From: Xenophilus arseniciresistens
Lineage (GTDB): Bacteria > Pseudomonadota > Gammaproteobacteria > Burkholderiales > Burkholderiaceae_C
DNA: 64,000 bases
Direction: 5' to 3'
NCBI RefSeq assembly: GCF_028023875.1
Contig: NZ_JAQIPB010000001.1
Location: forward strand, 248,001 to 312,000
Position numbers and translations under genes: made by a program. The notes beneath the pieces are model-generated. The model worked only from the letters and a program-made list of their open reading frames with translations, did no database searches and was not told the DNA's origin. Positions 8,853-17,364 of this stretch are shown here, piece after piece. Positions within the stretch are counted from its first letter, which is position 1, and the number at the start of each line of letters is the position of its first letter.

Positions 8853-9284
8853 ATGCGACTTCTACACACCATGCTGCGCGTCGGCAACCTGCAGCGCTCC
8901 ATCGACTTCTACACCCAGGTGCTGGGCATGAACCTGCTGCGAACCAGCGAGAACCCCGAATACAAGTACAGCCTGGCCTTCCTGGGCTTTGGCAAGGGCA
9001 ACCCCGATCAGGCCGAGATCGAGCTGACCTACAACTGGGGCACCGAAAGCTACGAGCTGGGCACCGCCTACGGCCACATCGCGCTGGGCGTGCCCGACGC
9101 CTATGCGGCCTGCGAGAAGATCAAGGCCGCCGGCGGCAACGTCACGCGCGAGGCCGGCCCCGTCAAGGGCGGCAGCACCGTCATCGCCTTCGTGACGGAC
9201 CCTGATGGCTACAAGATCGAATTGATCCAACGCACCGAAGCGGCCAAAGGCACGGGCGAAGACCCGCTGCGCGCGGCGGCCTGA
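8853..9284 (+). CDS. gloA: Lactoylglutathione lyase (glyoxalase I)
   Basis: This cytosolic metalloenzyme converts the hemithioacetal of methylglyoxal and glutathione into S-lactoylglutathione. The 143-residue protein matches the short bacterial Ni/Co-type GloA, with metal ligands visible at His5 (MRLLHTM), Glu57 (IELTYNW), His75 (YGHIALGV) and Glu123 (YKIELIQ). The ATG at 8853 is the family start and has AAAGAACGGA upstream. A GACAAT hexamer at 8810-8815 is a plausible -10. The gene is divergent from the response regulator. Confidence 0.95.
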   Translation: MRLLHTMLRVGNLQRSIDFYTQVLGMNLLRTSENPEYKYSLAFLGFGKGNPDQAEIELTYNWGTESYELGTAYGHIALGVPDAYAACEKIKAAGGNVTREAGPVKGGSTVIAFVTDPDGYKIELIQRTEAAKGTGEDPLRAAA

Positions 9285-9301
9285 TCGGCCAGGGCCGCAG
9301 C

Positions 9302-9706
9302 CTACGGCTGCACCACCGTCCCCTGATGGAACACCGCCAGCCAGCCTTGCGCCGAGTGTTTCCACAAGGTGCTGCGCAAGGTGGTGCGGCCGGGCTGGTC
9401 GAGTGTGTAGACCAGCAGGCAGTGCCCGGGGCCCAGTCGCTGCAGGCGCGCGTCGCGCACCTGCCAGCCGGCGCGCGCGGGCGCGCTGCCGCGCTCTGAC
9501 AGCACCTTGAGGCAGAAGGCGCGCGTGTAGGGCCGGCCCGAAGCGCCGATCTCCCAGAACTCGGGCGCCACCACCTGTTCGAAGGCGGCGGGCGTGGCAT
9601 TGGGGCTGGCGGCGTGGTAGAGGTCTTCGCGCCGGCACAGCTCAGTCAGCAGCAGCGCGGCGGCGGCCTCGTCATCACCCTCCAGCGGCTGATCGCGCAT
9701 CGTCAT
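9302..9706 (-). CDS. DUF4440 / SnoaL-like (NTF2-fold) protein
   Basis: This is a small protein of 134 residues in the style of the DUF4440 family (L..E..LA...F.EIG.SG..Y...), seen here as LTELCRREDLYHA, FEQVVAPEFWEIGASGRPYTR and a C-terminal half ending WLAVFHQGTVV. NTF2-fold proteins of this type may bind small molecules, but the substrate is unknown. It starts three bases after the stop of the haloacid dehalogenase gene, so the two are probably cotranscribed and coupled. An ATG at 9700 is an equal alternative start. Confidence 0.75.
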   Translation of the reverse strand: MTMRDQPLEGDDEAAAALLLTELCRREDLYHAASPNATPAAFEQVVAPEFWEIGASGRPYTRAFCLKVLSERGSAPARAGWQVRDARLQRLGPGHCLLVYTLDQPGRTTLRSTLWKHSAQGWLAVFHQGTVVQP

Positions 9707-9709
9707 CGC

Positions 9710-10438
9710 TCAGCAGCCCAGCAGGTCGGCCAGCGCGTGGATGTCGCGCGCATGCAAATCGTTGCCGGGCTGCGGCGACACGTCCTTGGGCTTGTGCGTG
9801 CCGAACTCGTGCGGGCGTTCGATGTAGGCGGTGGCCAGGCCGCAGACGCGCGCGGCGGCCAGGTCGTCGTGGTGCGCGGCCGCCAGCATCACCTGACTGG
9901 GCGCCACGTCGAAGACCGCGGCCACGCCCAGGTAGGTGCGCGGGTCGGGCTTGTAGGCCTTGAAGACCTCGGCCGAGAGCACGCAGTCCCAGGGCAGGCC
10001 GGCGTGTTTGGCCATGGCCGTCAGCAGGCCCAGGTTGCCGTTGGACAGGCTGCAGACGGTGTAGCGGCGCTTGAGGCGCATCAGGCCCTGCACGGCGTCA
10101 GGCCAGGCCGGCAGCCGATGCCAGGCGCGGTTGAGTTCGCGCCGCGCGGCGTCGTTGAGGCCGCGCACGCCAAAGTCCTGCAGCACCTGATCGAGGATGC
10201 CCAGGTGCAGTTCGTCGAGCAGGGTGAAGCCGCCCTCGCCCGCGGCCATGCGCGCCATCACATGCTGCATGGCCGGCTGGTAGCCGGCGCGCCAGGCCAG
10301 CGCGAAGGCTTGCGCATCCACGCCGGGCAGGCGCTGCGCCACCTCGGCGGCAATGCCGCCGTGCCAGTCCACCACCGTGCCGAAGACGTCGAAGGCGATG
10401 ACCTTCAGCGCCGAGGGATCGAAATCGGGATCAGCCAT
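9710..10438 (-). CDS. HAD-superfamily type II haloacid dehalogenase
   Basis: The family hydrolyses L-2-haloacids to D-2-hydroxyacids through an Asp nucleophile. This 242-residue protein shows motif I FDVFGTVVDW with nucleophile Asp17, motif II SLSNGN, motif III Lys in FKAYKPDP, and a C-terminal HHDDLAAARVCGLATAYIERP segment typical of the dehalogenase subfamily. The start MADPDFDP at 10438 places the Asp at the expected distance. True substrate is uncertain, as many members act on phosphate esters or unknown compounds. It lies downstream of the Entner-Doudoroff genes on the same strand with a 58-base gap. Confidence 0.85.
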   Translation of the reverse strand: MADPDFDPSALKVIAFDVFGTVVDWHGGIAAEVAQRLPGVDAQAFALAWRAGYQPAMQHVMARMAAGEGGFTLLDELHLGILDQVLQDFGVRGLNDAARRELNRAWHRLPAWPDAVQGLMRLKRRYTVCSLSNGNLGLLTAMAKHAGLPWDCVLSAEVFKAYKPDPRTYLGVAAVFDVAPSQVMLAAAHHDDLAAARVCGLATAYIERPHEFGTHKPKDVSPQPGNDLHARDIHALADLLGC

Positions 10439-10496
10439 CGCGGTCAGGGCCTCGTCGCTTCGCGCCGCGCGGTGCCTGGGCCCTGGGACGCCGGCC

Positions 10497-11144
10497 TCAA
10501 CGGCGCAGCTGGCTGGCCTCGCGTGCCAGCACTTCGATGCGCGCCCAGTCCTTGGCCGCGATGGCCTCGGTGGGCACGATCCAGGAGCCGCCCACGCAGG
10601 CCACGTTGGGCAGCGCGAGGAACTCCTCGGCATTGCCGGCATGCACGCCGCCCGTGGGACAGAACTTGACGTCGTTGAAGGGGCCGCCCCAGGCGCGCAG
10701 CATGTTGATGCCGCCGGCCTGCACCGCGGGGAAGAACTTCAGTTCGGTGTAGCCGTCTTCCTGGGCCAGCATGATTTCACTGCCCGTGGCCACGCCCGGC
10801 AGCAGCGGCAGGCCCAGGTCGTGGCAGGCCTTGCCCACGGAGCGCGTGTAGCCCGGGCTCACGCCGAAGCGCGCCCCCGCCAGCGCCGAGGCCTGGGCAT
10901 CGGCCGCGCTGCGGATGGTGCCGGCGCCGGCCACGGCCTCGGGCACTTCCTTGGCGATGGCCTCGATGCATTCCAGCGCCTCGCGCGTGCGCAGCGTCAC
11001 TTCGAGCATGCGGATGCCGCCGGCCACCAGCGCGCGCGCCAGCGGCACGGCATCTCTCACGTCATGCAGCACGATGACGGGGATGACGGGCGCATCGCGC
11101 ATCACGTCCAGCGCGGTCAGGGGTGTGGCGGCATCGGTGGTCAT
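10497..11144 (-). CDS. eda: 2-dehydro-3-deoxyphosphogluconate aldolase (KDPG aldolase)
   Basis: This enzyme cleaves KDPG to pyruvate and glyceraldehyde-3-phosphate, the second step specific to the Entner-Doudoroff pathway. The 215-residue class I aldolase shows [10 protein letters not shown] near the N-terminus, catalytic Glu48 (MLEVTLRT), and the Schiff-base Lys136 in TELKFFPA, followed by CPTGGV, the phosphate-binding segment. It lies 40 bases downstream of edd on the same strand, so edd-eda form an operon. Zwf and Pgl are not in the window. Confidence 0.95.
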   Translation of the reverse strand: MTTDAATPLTALDVMRDAPVIPVIVLHDVRDAVPLARALVAGGIRMLEVTLRTREALECIEAIAKEVPEAVAGAGTIRSAADAQASALAGARFGVSPGYTRSVGKACHDLGLPLLPGVATGSEIMLAQEDGYTELKFFPAVQAGGINMLRAWGGPFNDVKFCPTGGVHAGNAEEFLALPNVACVGGSWIVPTEAIAAKDWARIEVLAREASQLRR

Positions 11145-11184
11145 GTCAGGGGCTTTCAGGAAAGAAGAGGGAAGAGAAGAAAGG

Positions 11185-13023
<1,839 letters not shown>

Positions 13024-13163
13024 GGTGGGGGGTGCTGCTGTGCGCCGTGCTTGCCGCCGATGGCCGCCACCGGCTGCGGATATCCGCCAATCATCGTACC
13101 AAGCCGCGAGGTCGCTCCGGCCTGCACCGCCATGCCTGCGTCCATCGCGCGGGCTTGATCGGC

Positions 13164-13196
13164 CAAAAAGCACACAGGGCGCCGTGGCGCCCTGTG
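13164..13196 (-). terminator. Rho-independent terminator after the OmpA-like gene
   Basis: Arms CACAGGGCGCC (13173-13183) and GGCGCCCTGTG (13186-13196) pair perfectly. On the minus strand the stem is followed by GCTTTTT (AAAAA at 13164-13168 on the plus strand). It would end transcription of the OmpA-like gene before edd. Confidence 0.8.
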
Positions 13197-13221
13197 GTGT
13201 CTCATCGGGGCCGCAGCCCTT

Positions 13222-13764
13222 TCAGTCGACCAGCCGCACCTCGACGCGGCGTGCCTGCGCGTTGTTGCCGCTGCCCGTAGTTTCGGACGGCTTTTCGAGG
13301 TGGATCTTCTCGGCCGGCACGGCCAGGCCGATCAGCACGTCGCGCACGGTCTGGGCGCGGGTCTTGGCCAGCTGCTCGTTGATCGCCCGGTCGCCCGTGC
13401 TGTCATGAAAACCCGAGATGCGCGCCTGGCGGCCCGCTTCCACGCCCTGGATCACCAGTGCCAGCGCCTCGGCCGCGCCGGGGGCGATGTCCACGCTGCC
13501 GGTGGCGAAGTAGAAGTTCACCACGCCCTGCCCGACCTGGACGCTGGCGCCCTCGGGCACCACGGCCACCGCCGTTTCGGTGACCACCGCGACGGAGGTG
13601 GCCGGCACGGCGGGCGCCGCGGCGGCCTGCGGCGCATCGGGCGCGGCCAGGACCGTCTTGTAGACCACCACACCGATCACGGTGCTCAGCAGCAGGCCAA
13701 TGAGGATGAACAGGAAGCCCAGGGCAAAGCGTTGCTGGGAGTCGTCGTCGGAATAGGCGGACAT
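13222..13764 (-). CDS. OmpA-family protein with an N-terminal membrane anchor
   Basis: This 180-residue protein has one transmembrane helix (about residues 14-36, no cleavable signal), an Ala/Val/Pro linker, and a C-terminal OmpA-like peptidoglycan-binding domain (ISGFHDSTGD, NEQLAKTRAQTVRDVL, RRVEVRLV). Such proteins tie the inner membrane to peptidoglycan in the periplasm. The start MSAYSDDD at 13764 has GGAG eight bases upstream. It is monocistronic, bounded by a terminator downstream and the divergent chaC-like gene upstream. Confidence 0.85.
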   Translation of the reverse strand: MSAYSDDDSQQRFALGFLFILIGLLLSTVIGVVVYKTVLAAPDAPQAAAAPAVPATSVAVVTETAVAVVPEGASVQVGQGVVNFYFATGSVDIAPGAAEALALVIQGVEAGRQARISGFHDSTGDRAINEQLAKTRAQTVRDVLIGLAVPAEKIHLEKPSETTGSGNNAQARRVEVRLVD

Positions 13765-13854
13765 GGGACGGGCTCCAGAAAGGAGCTGGGTTGGTTGAAT
13801 AATGGGCGGGTGAGCCATAACCCAGGAATTCTAGGCGGCGATCCTTGCGCCCCC

Positions 13855-14466
13855 GTGTCAGCACAAGCCCTGCCGCCGCCGCTGCGCGACCCGGCGCCCT
13901 TGCTGGAGCGCACCATCGCCGAGTGGGGCGGGCATGAAGACCTGTGGCTGTTCGGCTACGGCTCGCTGATCTGGCGCCCCGACTTCGAGTTCGCCGAGCG
14001 CCGTGCGGCCCAGGTGCTGGGCTGGCACCGCGCGCTCAAGATGTGGAGCCGCGTCAACCGCGGCAGCCCCGAGGTGCCGGGCCTGGTCTTCGGCCTGCTC
14101 TCGGGCGGCAGCTGCCGCGGCGTGGTGTTCCGCATCCCGGCTTCGGCCGGGCTCGAAACCCTGGGCCGGCTGTGGCTGCGCGAGATGCCCACCGGCGTGT
14201 ACGACCCGCGCTGGCTGCACTGCGTGACGCCGGGCGGGCCGGTGCGCGCGCTGGCCTTCACGCTGTCGCGCAAGAGCCCCAACTTCACCGGCACGCTCAG
14301 CGACGCGCGCTACCGCGAGATCTTCGCCACCGCCACGGGCCGCTACGGCAGCTCGCTGGACTACGCGCGCCAGACCTTCGAGGAACTGCAGCGCCACGGC
14401 ATCCACGACGCCGCCCTGGCCCGGCTGATGCGCCTGGCCGCCCTGCGCGATGTAGACCCGCGCTGA
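13855..14466 (+). CDS. ChaC-like gamma-glutamylcyclotransferase
   Basis: The ChaC family cleaves glutathione to 5-oxoproline and Cys-Gly in the cytosol. The 203-residue protein shows the substrate-loop start WLFGYGSLIWRP, followed by WHRALKMWSRVNRG, and RSSLDYARQT-like helices near the end (GSSLDYARQTFEEL). The catalytic Glu expected in this fold is probably that of WLREMPTGVY. No ATG precedes the conserved core, so a GTG at 13855 is proposed as the start, without a good SD. It is divergent from the OmpA-like gene. Confidence 0.85.
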   Translation: MSAQALPPPLRDPAPLLERTIAEWGGHEDLWLFGYGSLIWRPDFEFAERRAAQVLGWHRALKMWSRVNRGSPEVPGLVFGLLSGGSCRGVVFRIPASAGLETLGRLWLREMPTGVYDPRWLHCVTPGGPVRALAFTLSRKSPNFTGTLSDARYREIFATATGRYGSSLDYARQTFEELQRHGIHDAALARLMRLAALRDVDPR

Positions 14467-14490
14467 CAGGCCGGCACCGGCCGGCGCTGC

Positions 14491-14496
14491 TATACC
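14491..14496 (+). promoter_or_regulatory. Putative -10 element of sodC
   Basis: TATACC lies about 100 bases before the sodC start, in a GC-rich setting where such a hexamer stands out. No good -35 hexamer is seen at 16-18 bases upstream, so an activator or weak promoter is possible. Confidence 0.3.
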
Positions 14497-14598
14497 CTTG
14501 CACGGCCTTTGCTGTTTTCCGTTTTCCATCCGCGGCCACGGGCCGAGCCGTGCCGACAGGCGCCGGCCCCGCCGCTTCCAACCTTGCCGGAGTTCCAC

Positions 14599-15144
14599 AT
14601 GACACCTTCTTCCCGCCTGCATGCCCTCGTCGCGCTGAGCGCGGCTGCCGTTCTGGCCACCGGCTGCGCCGCCATGGGCGGCGGCAAGGCACGCGCCAGC
14701 GCTGCACTCACGCCAACGGCCGCGCAGCCGGGCATGACCGTGACCGGCGCCGTGCGCCTGACGGCCCTGGACCACGGCGTGCGCGTGGAAGGCGAGGTCA
14801 AGGGCCTCAAGCCGGGCCAGGAGCACGGCTTCCACATCCACGAAAAGGGCGACTGCGGCAACAACGCCAACAACTCGGGCGGCCACTTCAACCCCGGCGG
14901 CGGCACGCACGGCATGTTCGGATCGCCGGGCACGCATGCGGGCGAGCTGCCCAGCCTGGTGGCCGACGCCCAGGGCAACGCGCGCTTCCGCGTCGACGTG
15001 CATTCGATCTCGCTGACCGACGGTGCGGCCAACAACGTGGTGGGCCGCGCGCTGGTGGTGCACCGCGACCGCGACGACTACACCTCGCAGCCGGCCGGCA
15101 ACTCGGGCCCGCGCGTGGCCTGCGCCATCATCCAGCGCAGCTGA
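14599..15144 (+). CDS. sodC: Cu/Zn superoxide dismutase, predicted lipoprotein
   Basis: This periplasmic enzyme dismutates superoxide. The 181-residue protein has the metal-site motif GFHIHEKGDC, GGHFNP, GTHGM..., HAGELP and the second signature GRALVVHRDRDD, which together supply the Cu and Zn ligands; the CGNN Cys and VACAII Cys form the conserved disulfide. The N-terminus ends in a lipobox (VLATGC, Cys23), so the enzyme is probably anchored to a membrane rather than soluble. The ATG at 14599 begins the signal. Confidence 0.95.
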   Translation: MTPSSRLHALVALSAAAVLATGCAAMGGGKARASAALTPTAAQPGMTVTGAVRLTALDHGVRVEGEVKGLKPGQEHGFHIHEKGDCGNNANNSGGHFNPGGGTHGMFGSPGTHAGELPSLVADAQGNARFRVDVHSISLTDGAANNVVGRALVVHRDRDDYTSQPAGNSGPRVACAIIQRS

Positions 15145-15186
15145 GCCGCGCCGCAGTGACGGCCCCGGCAACGGGCCGTCACGTCC

Positions 15187-16011
15187 TCACTTCACCAGTT
15201 CGCGCAGCCAGTCGCGGCACTGGTCGGCCGCTTCCACGGGCCATTCCACGCTCACGGTGCGATCCATCTGCCGCACTTCGATGCGGATGCTGCGCCCCGA
15301 GGCCGAAGCCTGCACGCCCGGGCGCAGCGCGCGCCCGCCGAGCAGGCGCGACCAGAAGCCGCCCTCGTCCGCTGGCGCCGCCGTTGCTGGCGCTGGGCTG
15401 TGTGTGACGGGCGCGGCACGACTGAGCGCGGGTGCAGCCGCGGGTTGAGGCTGCGCCGGCGGCAGTTGCGCGGCGGGTGCGGCCGCCGCGGGCCGGTCGG
15501 CCTTCACCGGCGCGCCGGCCGCAGGCGCCACGACGGGCGATGCCACGACCGGCGCGGGCAGCCCGCCCGCCTCGATCCTGGCCTTGAGATTGGCGCCGAA
15601 CTCCTCCCACAGCCGGTCGGCCTTGGTCTTCATCACGCTCAGGCCGAAGGTGCCCAGGCGGCCCAGCAGGTCGACGCTGACCTTGATGCGCAGCTCGGTC
15701 CCGCCTTCGGGCGTGGGGCTGAGGAACACCTCGCTGCGCTGCTTGAGCGAGCTGGCCACGGAGGCGTCCTCGCCCGTGCCTTCGGCGCACAGGTATTCGG
15801 GCGCGCGCTGCTCGGTGATGTGCGTGCGCAGCTTGAACTTGGCGCTGATGAAGGAAATCTTCTGGTGCATCAGCGCCACGTATTCGGTGGGGCTGATCAC
15901 GTCGATGGACTTCATGCCGGGCACGGCGCCGGCCATCACCTGCGGGTCCAGCAGCAGGGCCCACACCTGTTCGCGCGGTGCCGAGACGGTCAGGGTCTTT
16001 TCAATTTCCAT
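15187..16011 (-). CDS. CoxG-like SRPBCC protein of a molybdenum-hydroxylase operon
   Basis: CoxG-type proteins are accessory to molybdenum hydroxylases and thought to help at the membrane. Residues 1 to about 145 form an SRPBCC (START-like) domain (LTVSAPREQVWALLLDPQ, AGAVPGMKSI). Then comes a Pro/Ala-rich linker of about 75 residues, and a C-terminal segment (FWSRLLGG, VEWPVEAADQCRDWLREL) that is not part of the SRPBCC fold and has no clear homology. At 274 residues it is longer than the plain SRPBCC domain. Its start overlaps the end of the 2Fe-2S subunit gene by 11 bases, indicating coupled translation. Confidence 0.85.
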   Translation of the reverse strand: MEIEKTLTVSAPREQVWALLLDPQVMAGAVPGMKSIDVISPTEYVALMHQKISFISAKFKLRTHITEQRAPEYLCAEGTGEDASVASSLKQRSEVFLSPTPEGGTELRIKVSVDLLGRLGTFGLSVMKTKADRLWEEFGANLKARIEAGGLPAPVVASPVVAPAAGAPVKADRPAAAAPAAQLPPAQPQPAAAPALSRAAPVTHSPAPATAAPADEGGFWSRLLGGRALRPGVQASASGRSIRIEVRQMDRTVSVEWPVEAADQCRDWLRELVK

Positions 16012-16483
16012 GGGGGTTCATCTCCTTGGCGGCATGCAGCACCGATTCGACGATCTGCGTGTAGCCGGTGCAGCGGCACAGGTTGCCCGAGAGGCCGTGA
16101 CGCACTTCGTCGCAGCTCGGGCTGGGGTTGTTCTTGAGCAGGTCGCACGAGGCCATGATGAAGCCCGGCGTGCAGTAGCCGCATTGCAGGCCGCCGCATT
16201 GCATGAAGTTCTTCTGCAGCGGGTGCAGCTCTTCGCCCTGCGCCAGACCCTCGATGGTGGTGATGGCGCGGCCGTCCACCTGCACGGCCAGCATGAGGCA
16301 GGACTTGACCACCTCGCCGTCCAGCAGCACCGAGCAGGCGCCGCAGATGCCGGTCTCGCAGCCGCGCTTGGTGCCCGTGAGGTGCACGTCGTCGCGCAGG
16401 AAGTCCGACAGCAGCCGGCGCGACGGCACCTCCAGGCTGTGCGCCTCACCATTGACCGTGCATTCGATGCGATGCGTGCTCAT
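16001..16483 (-). CDS. Molybdenum hydroxylase small subunit, 2x[2Fe-2S]
   Basis: This subunit carries electrons from the molybdenum site to FAD. The 160-residue protein has the plant-type [2Fe-2S] motif GCETGICGACSVL with the fourth Cys in VKSCLML, and the second, all-helical [2Fe-2S] site CGYCTPG ... CRCTGY. Length and motifs match CoxS/XdhC-type small subunits. Its ATG overlaps the FAD-subunit stop by four bases. It functions in a heterotrimer with the neighbouring FAD and molybdopterin subunits. Confidence 0.95.
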   Translation of the reverse strand: MSTHRIECTVNGEAHSLEVPSRRLLSDFLRDDVHLTGTKRGCETGICGACSVLLDGEVVKSCLMLAVQVDGRAITTIEGLAQGEELHPLQKNFMQCGGLQCGYCTPGFIMASCDLLKNNPSPSCDEVRHGLSGNLCRCTGYTQIVESVLHAAKEMNPHGN

Positions 16484-17364
16484 GTCTTGCTCATCCCTTC
16501 GTCGATGGACAGGCCGAACAGTTCGGCCACCGTGCGGCGCGTGGCGGCGCGCACCATCTCGCGCCGGTAGTCGGCGTTGCCGCGCAGGTCGGACACCGGC
16601 TCGATGTCCTGCGCCACGATGTCGGCCACTTCTGCGGCCACCGCGGGCGTGACGGTGCGGCCCTCGAGGAAGGCCTCGGCCCGCCGCATGCGCGCCGGAA
16701 TGGGCACCGACGCCCCGATGGCGATGCGCGCCTGGCGGCACAGCGCGCCTTCGCGCCGGGCCACGAAGGCCACGCTGGCCAGCGGCCGGTGCTCGGCCGC
16801 GGTGCGCAGGAAGCGCGTGTACACGCCTTCGGTGCCGGCGGCCAGCGGCGGCACGCGCACCTCGAGCACGATCTCGTCGGGCGCGAGCGCCGTCACGTAG
16901 TAGTCGACCAGGAACTCTTCGATGGACAGCACGCGCTCACCGCGCGCGCTGCCCAGCACCAGCTGCGCATCCAGCGCCATCAGGCAGCCCGGCGGGTCGG
17001 TGGACGGATCGGCATAGCAGAGGTTGCCGCCCAGGGTGCCCTGGTTGCGCACCTGCGGGTTGGCCACGCGCGCGGCCATGCTGGCCAGCACGGGCGCGTG
17101 CTGCTGCACCAGCGGCGAGCGCGCCACATCGCTGTGCCGCTCCAGCGCGCCGATGCGCAGGCCCAGCTGCGGATCGAAGCGGATGCCGCGCAGCGCTTCG
17201 ATCCTCGCCACCGACACGAGGTGCGTCGGCGCCAGCATGCGCTGGCGCATGGCCAGCATCAGCGCGGTGCCGCCGGCGATCACGCGCGCGTCCTCGCCCA
17301 GTTCGGCCAGCAGGCGACTGGCCTCTTCCACCGAGCGGGGCTCCAGATAGTCGAACTCACGCAT
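16480..17364 (-). CDS. Molybdenum hydroxylase FAD-binding subunit
   Basis: This is the medium, CoxM-like subunit of 294 residues, which passes electrons to the final acceptor through FAD. FAD-binding motifs are visible as VIAGGTALMLAM near residue 35 and NQGTLGGNLCYADPSTDPP near residue 110. A C-terminal CO_deh_flav_C domain follows. The start at 17364 has GAGGAG upstream. It overlaps the large-subunit gene by 8 bases and the small-subunit gene by 4, so all subunits are made from one mRNA. Confidence 0.93.
   Translation of the reverse strand: MREFDYLEPRSVEEASRLLAELGEDARVIAGGTALMLAMRQRMLAPTHLVSVARIEALRGIRFDPQLGLRIGALERHSDVARSPLVQQHAPVLASMAARVANPQVRNQGTLGGNLCYADPSTDPPGCLMALDAQLVLGSARGERVLSIEEFLVDYYVTALAPDEIVLEVRVPPLAAGTEGVYTRFLRTAAEHRPLASVAFVARREGALCRQARIAIGASVPIPARMRRAEAFLEGRTVTPAVAAEVADIVAQDIEPVSDLRGNADYRREMVRAATRRTVAELFGLSIDEGMSKT

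Noticed and set aside
9285-9301. Small GCAGCC/GGCTGC inverted repeat between gloA and the DUF4440 gene as a terminator
   Set aside because: The stem has only six pairs, no T-tract, and overlaps the end of the convergent gene.
13024-13163. N-terminal extension of edd into the upstream region
   Set aside because: The extra residues are Arg/Ala/Gly-rich, have no family match and would run into the terminator of the upstream gene.
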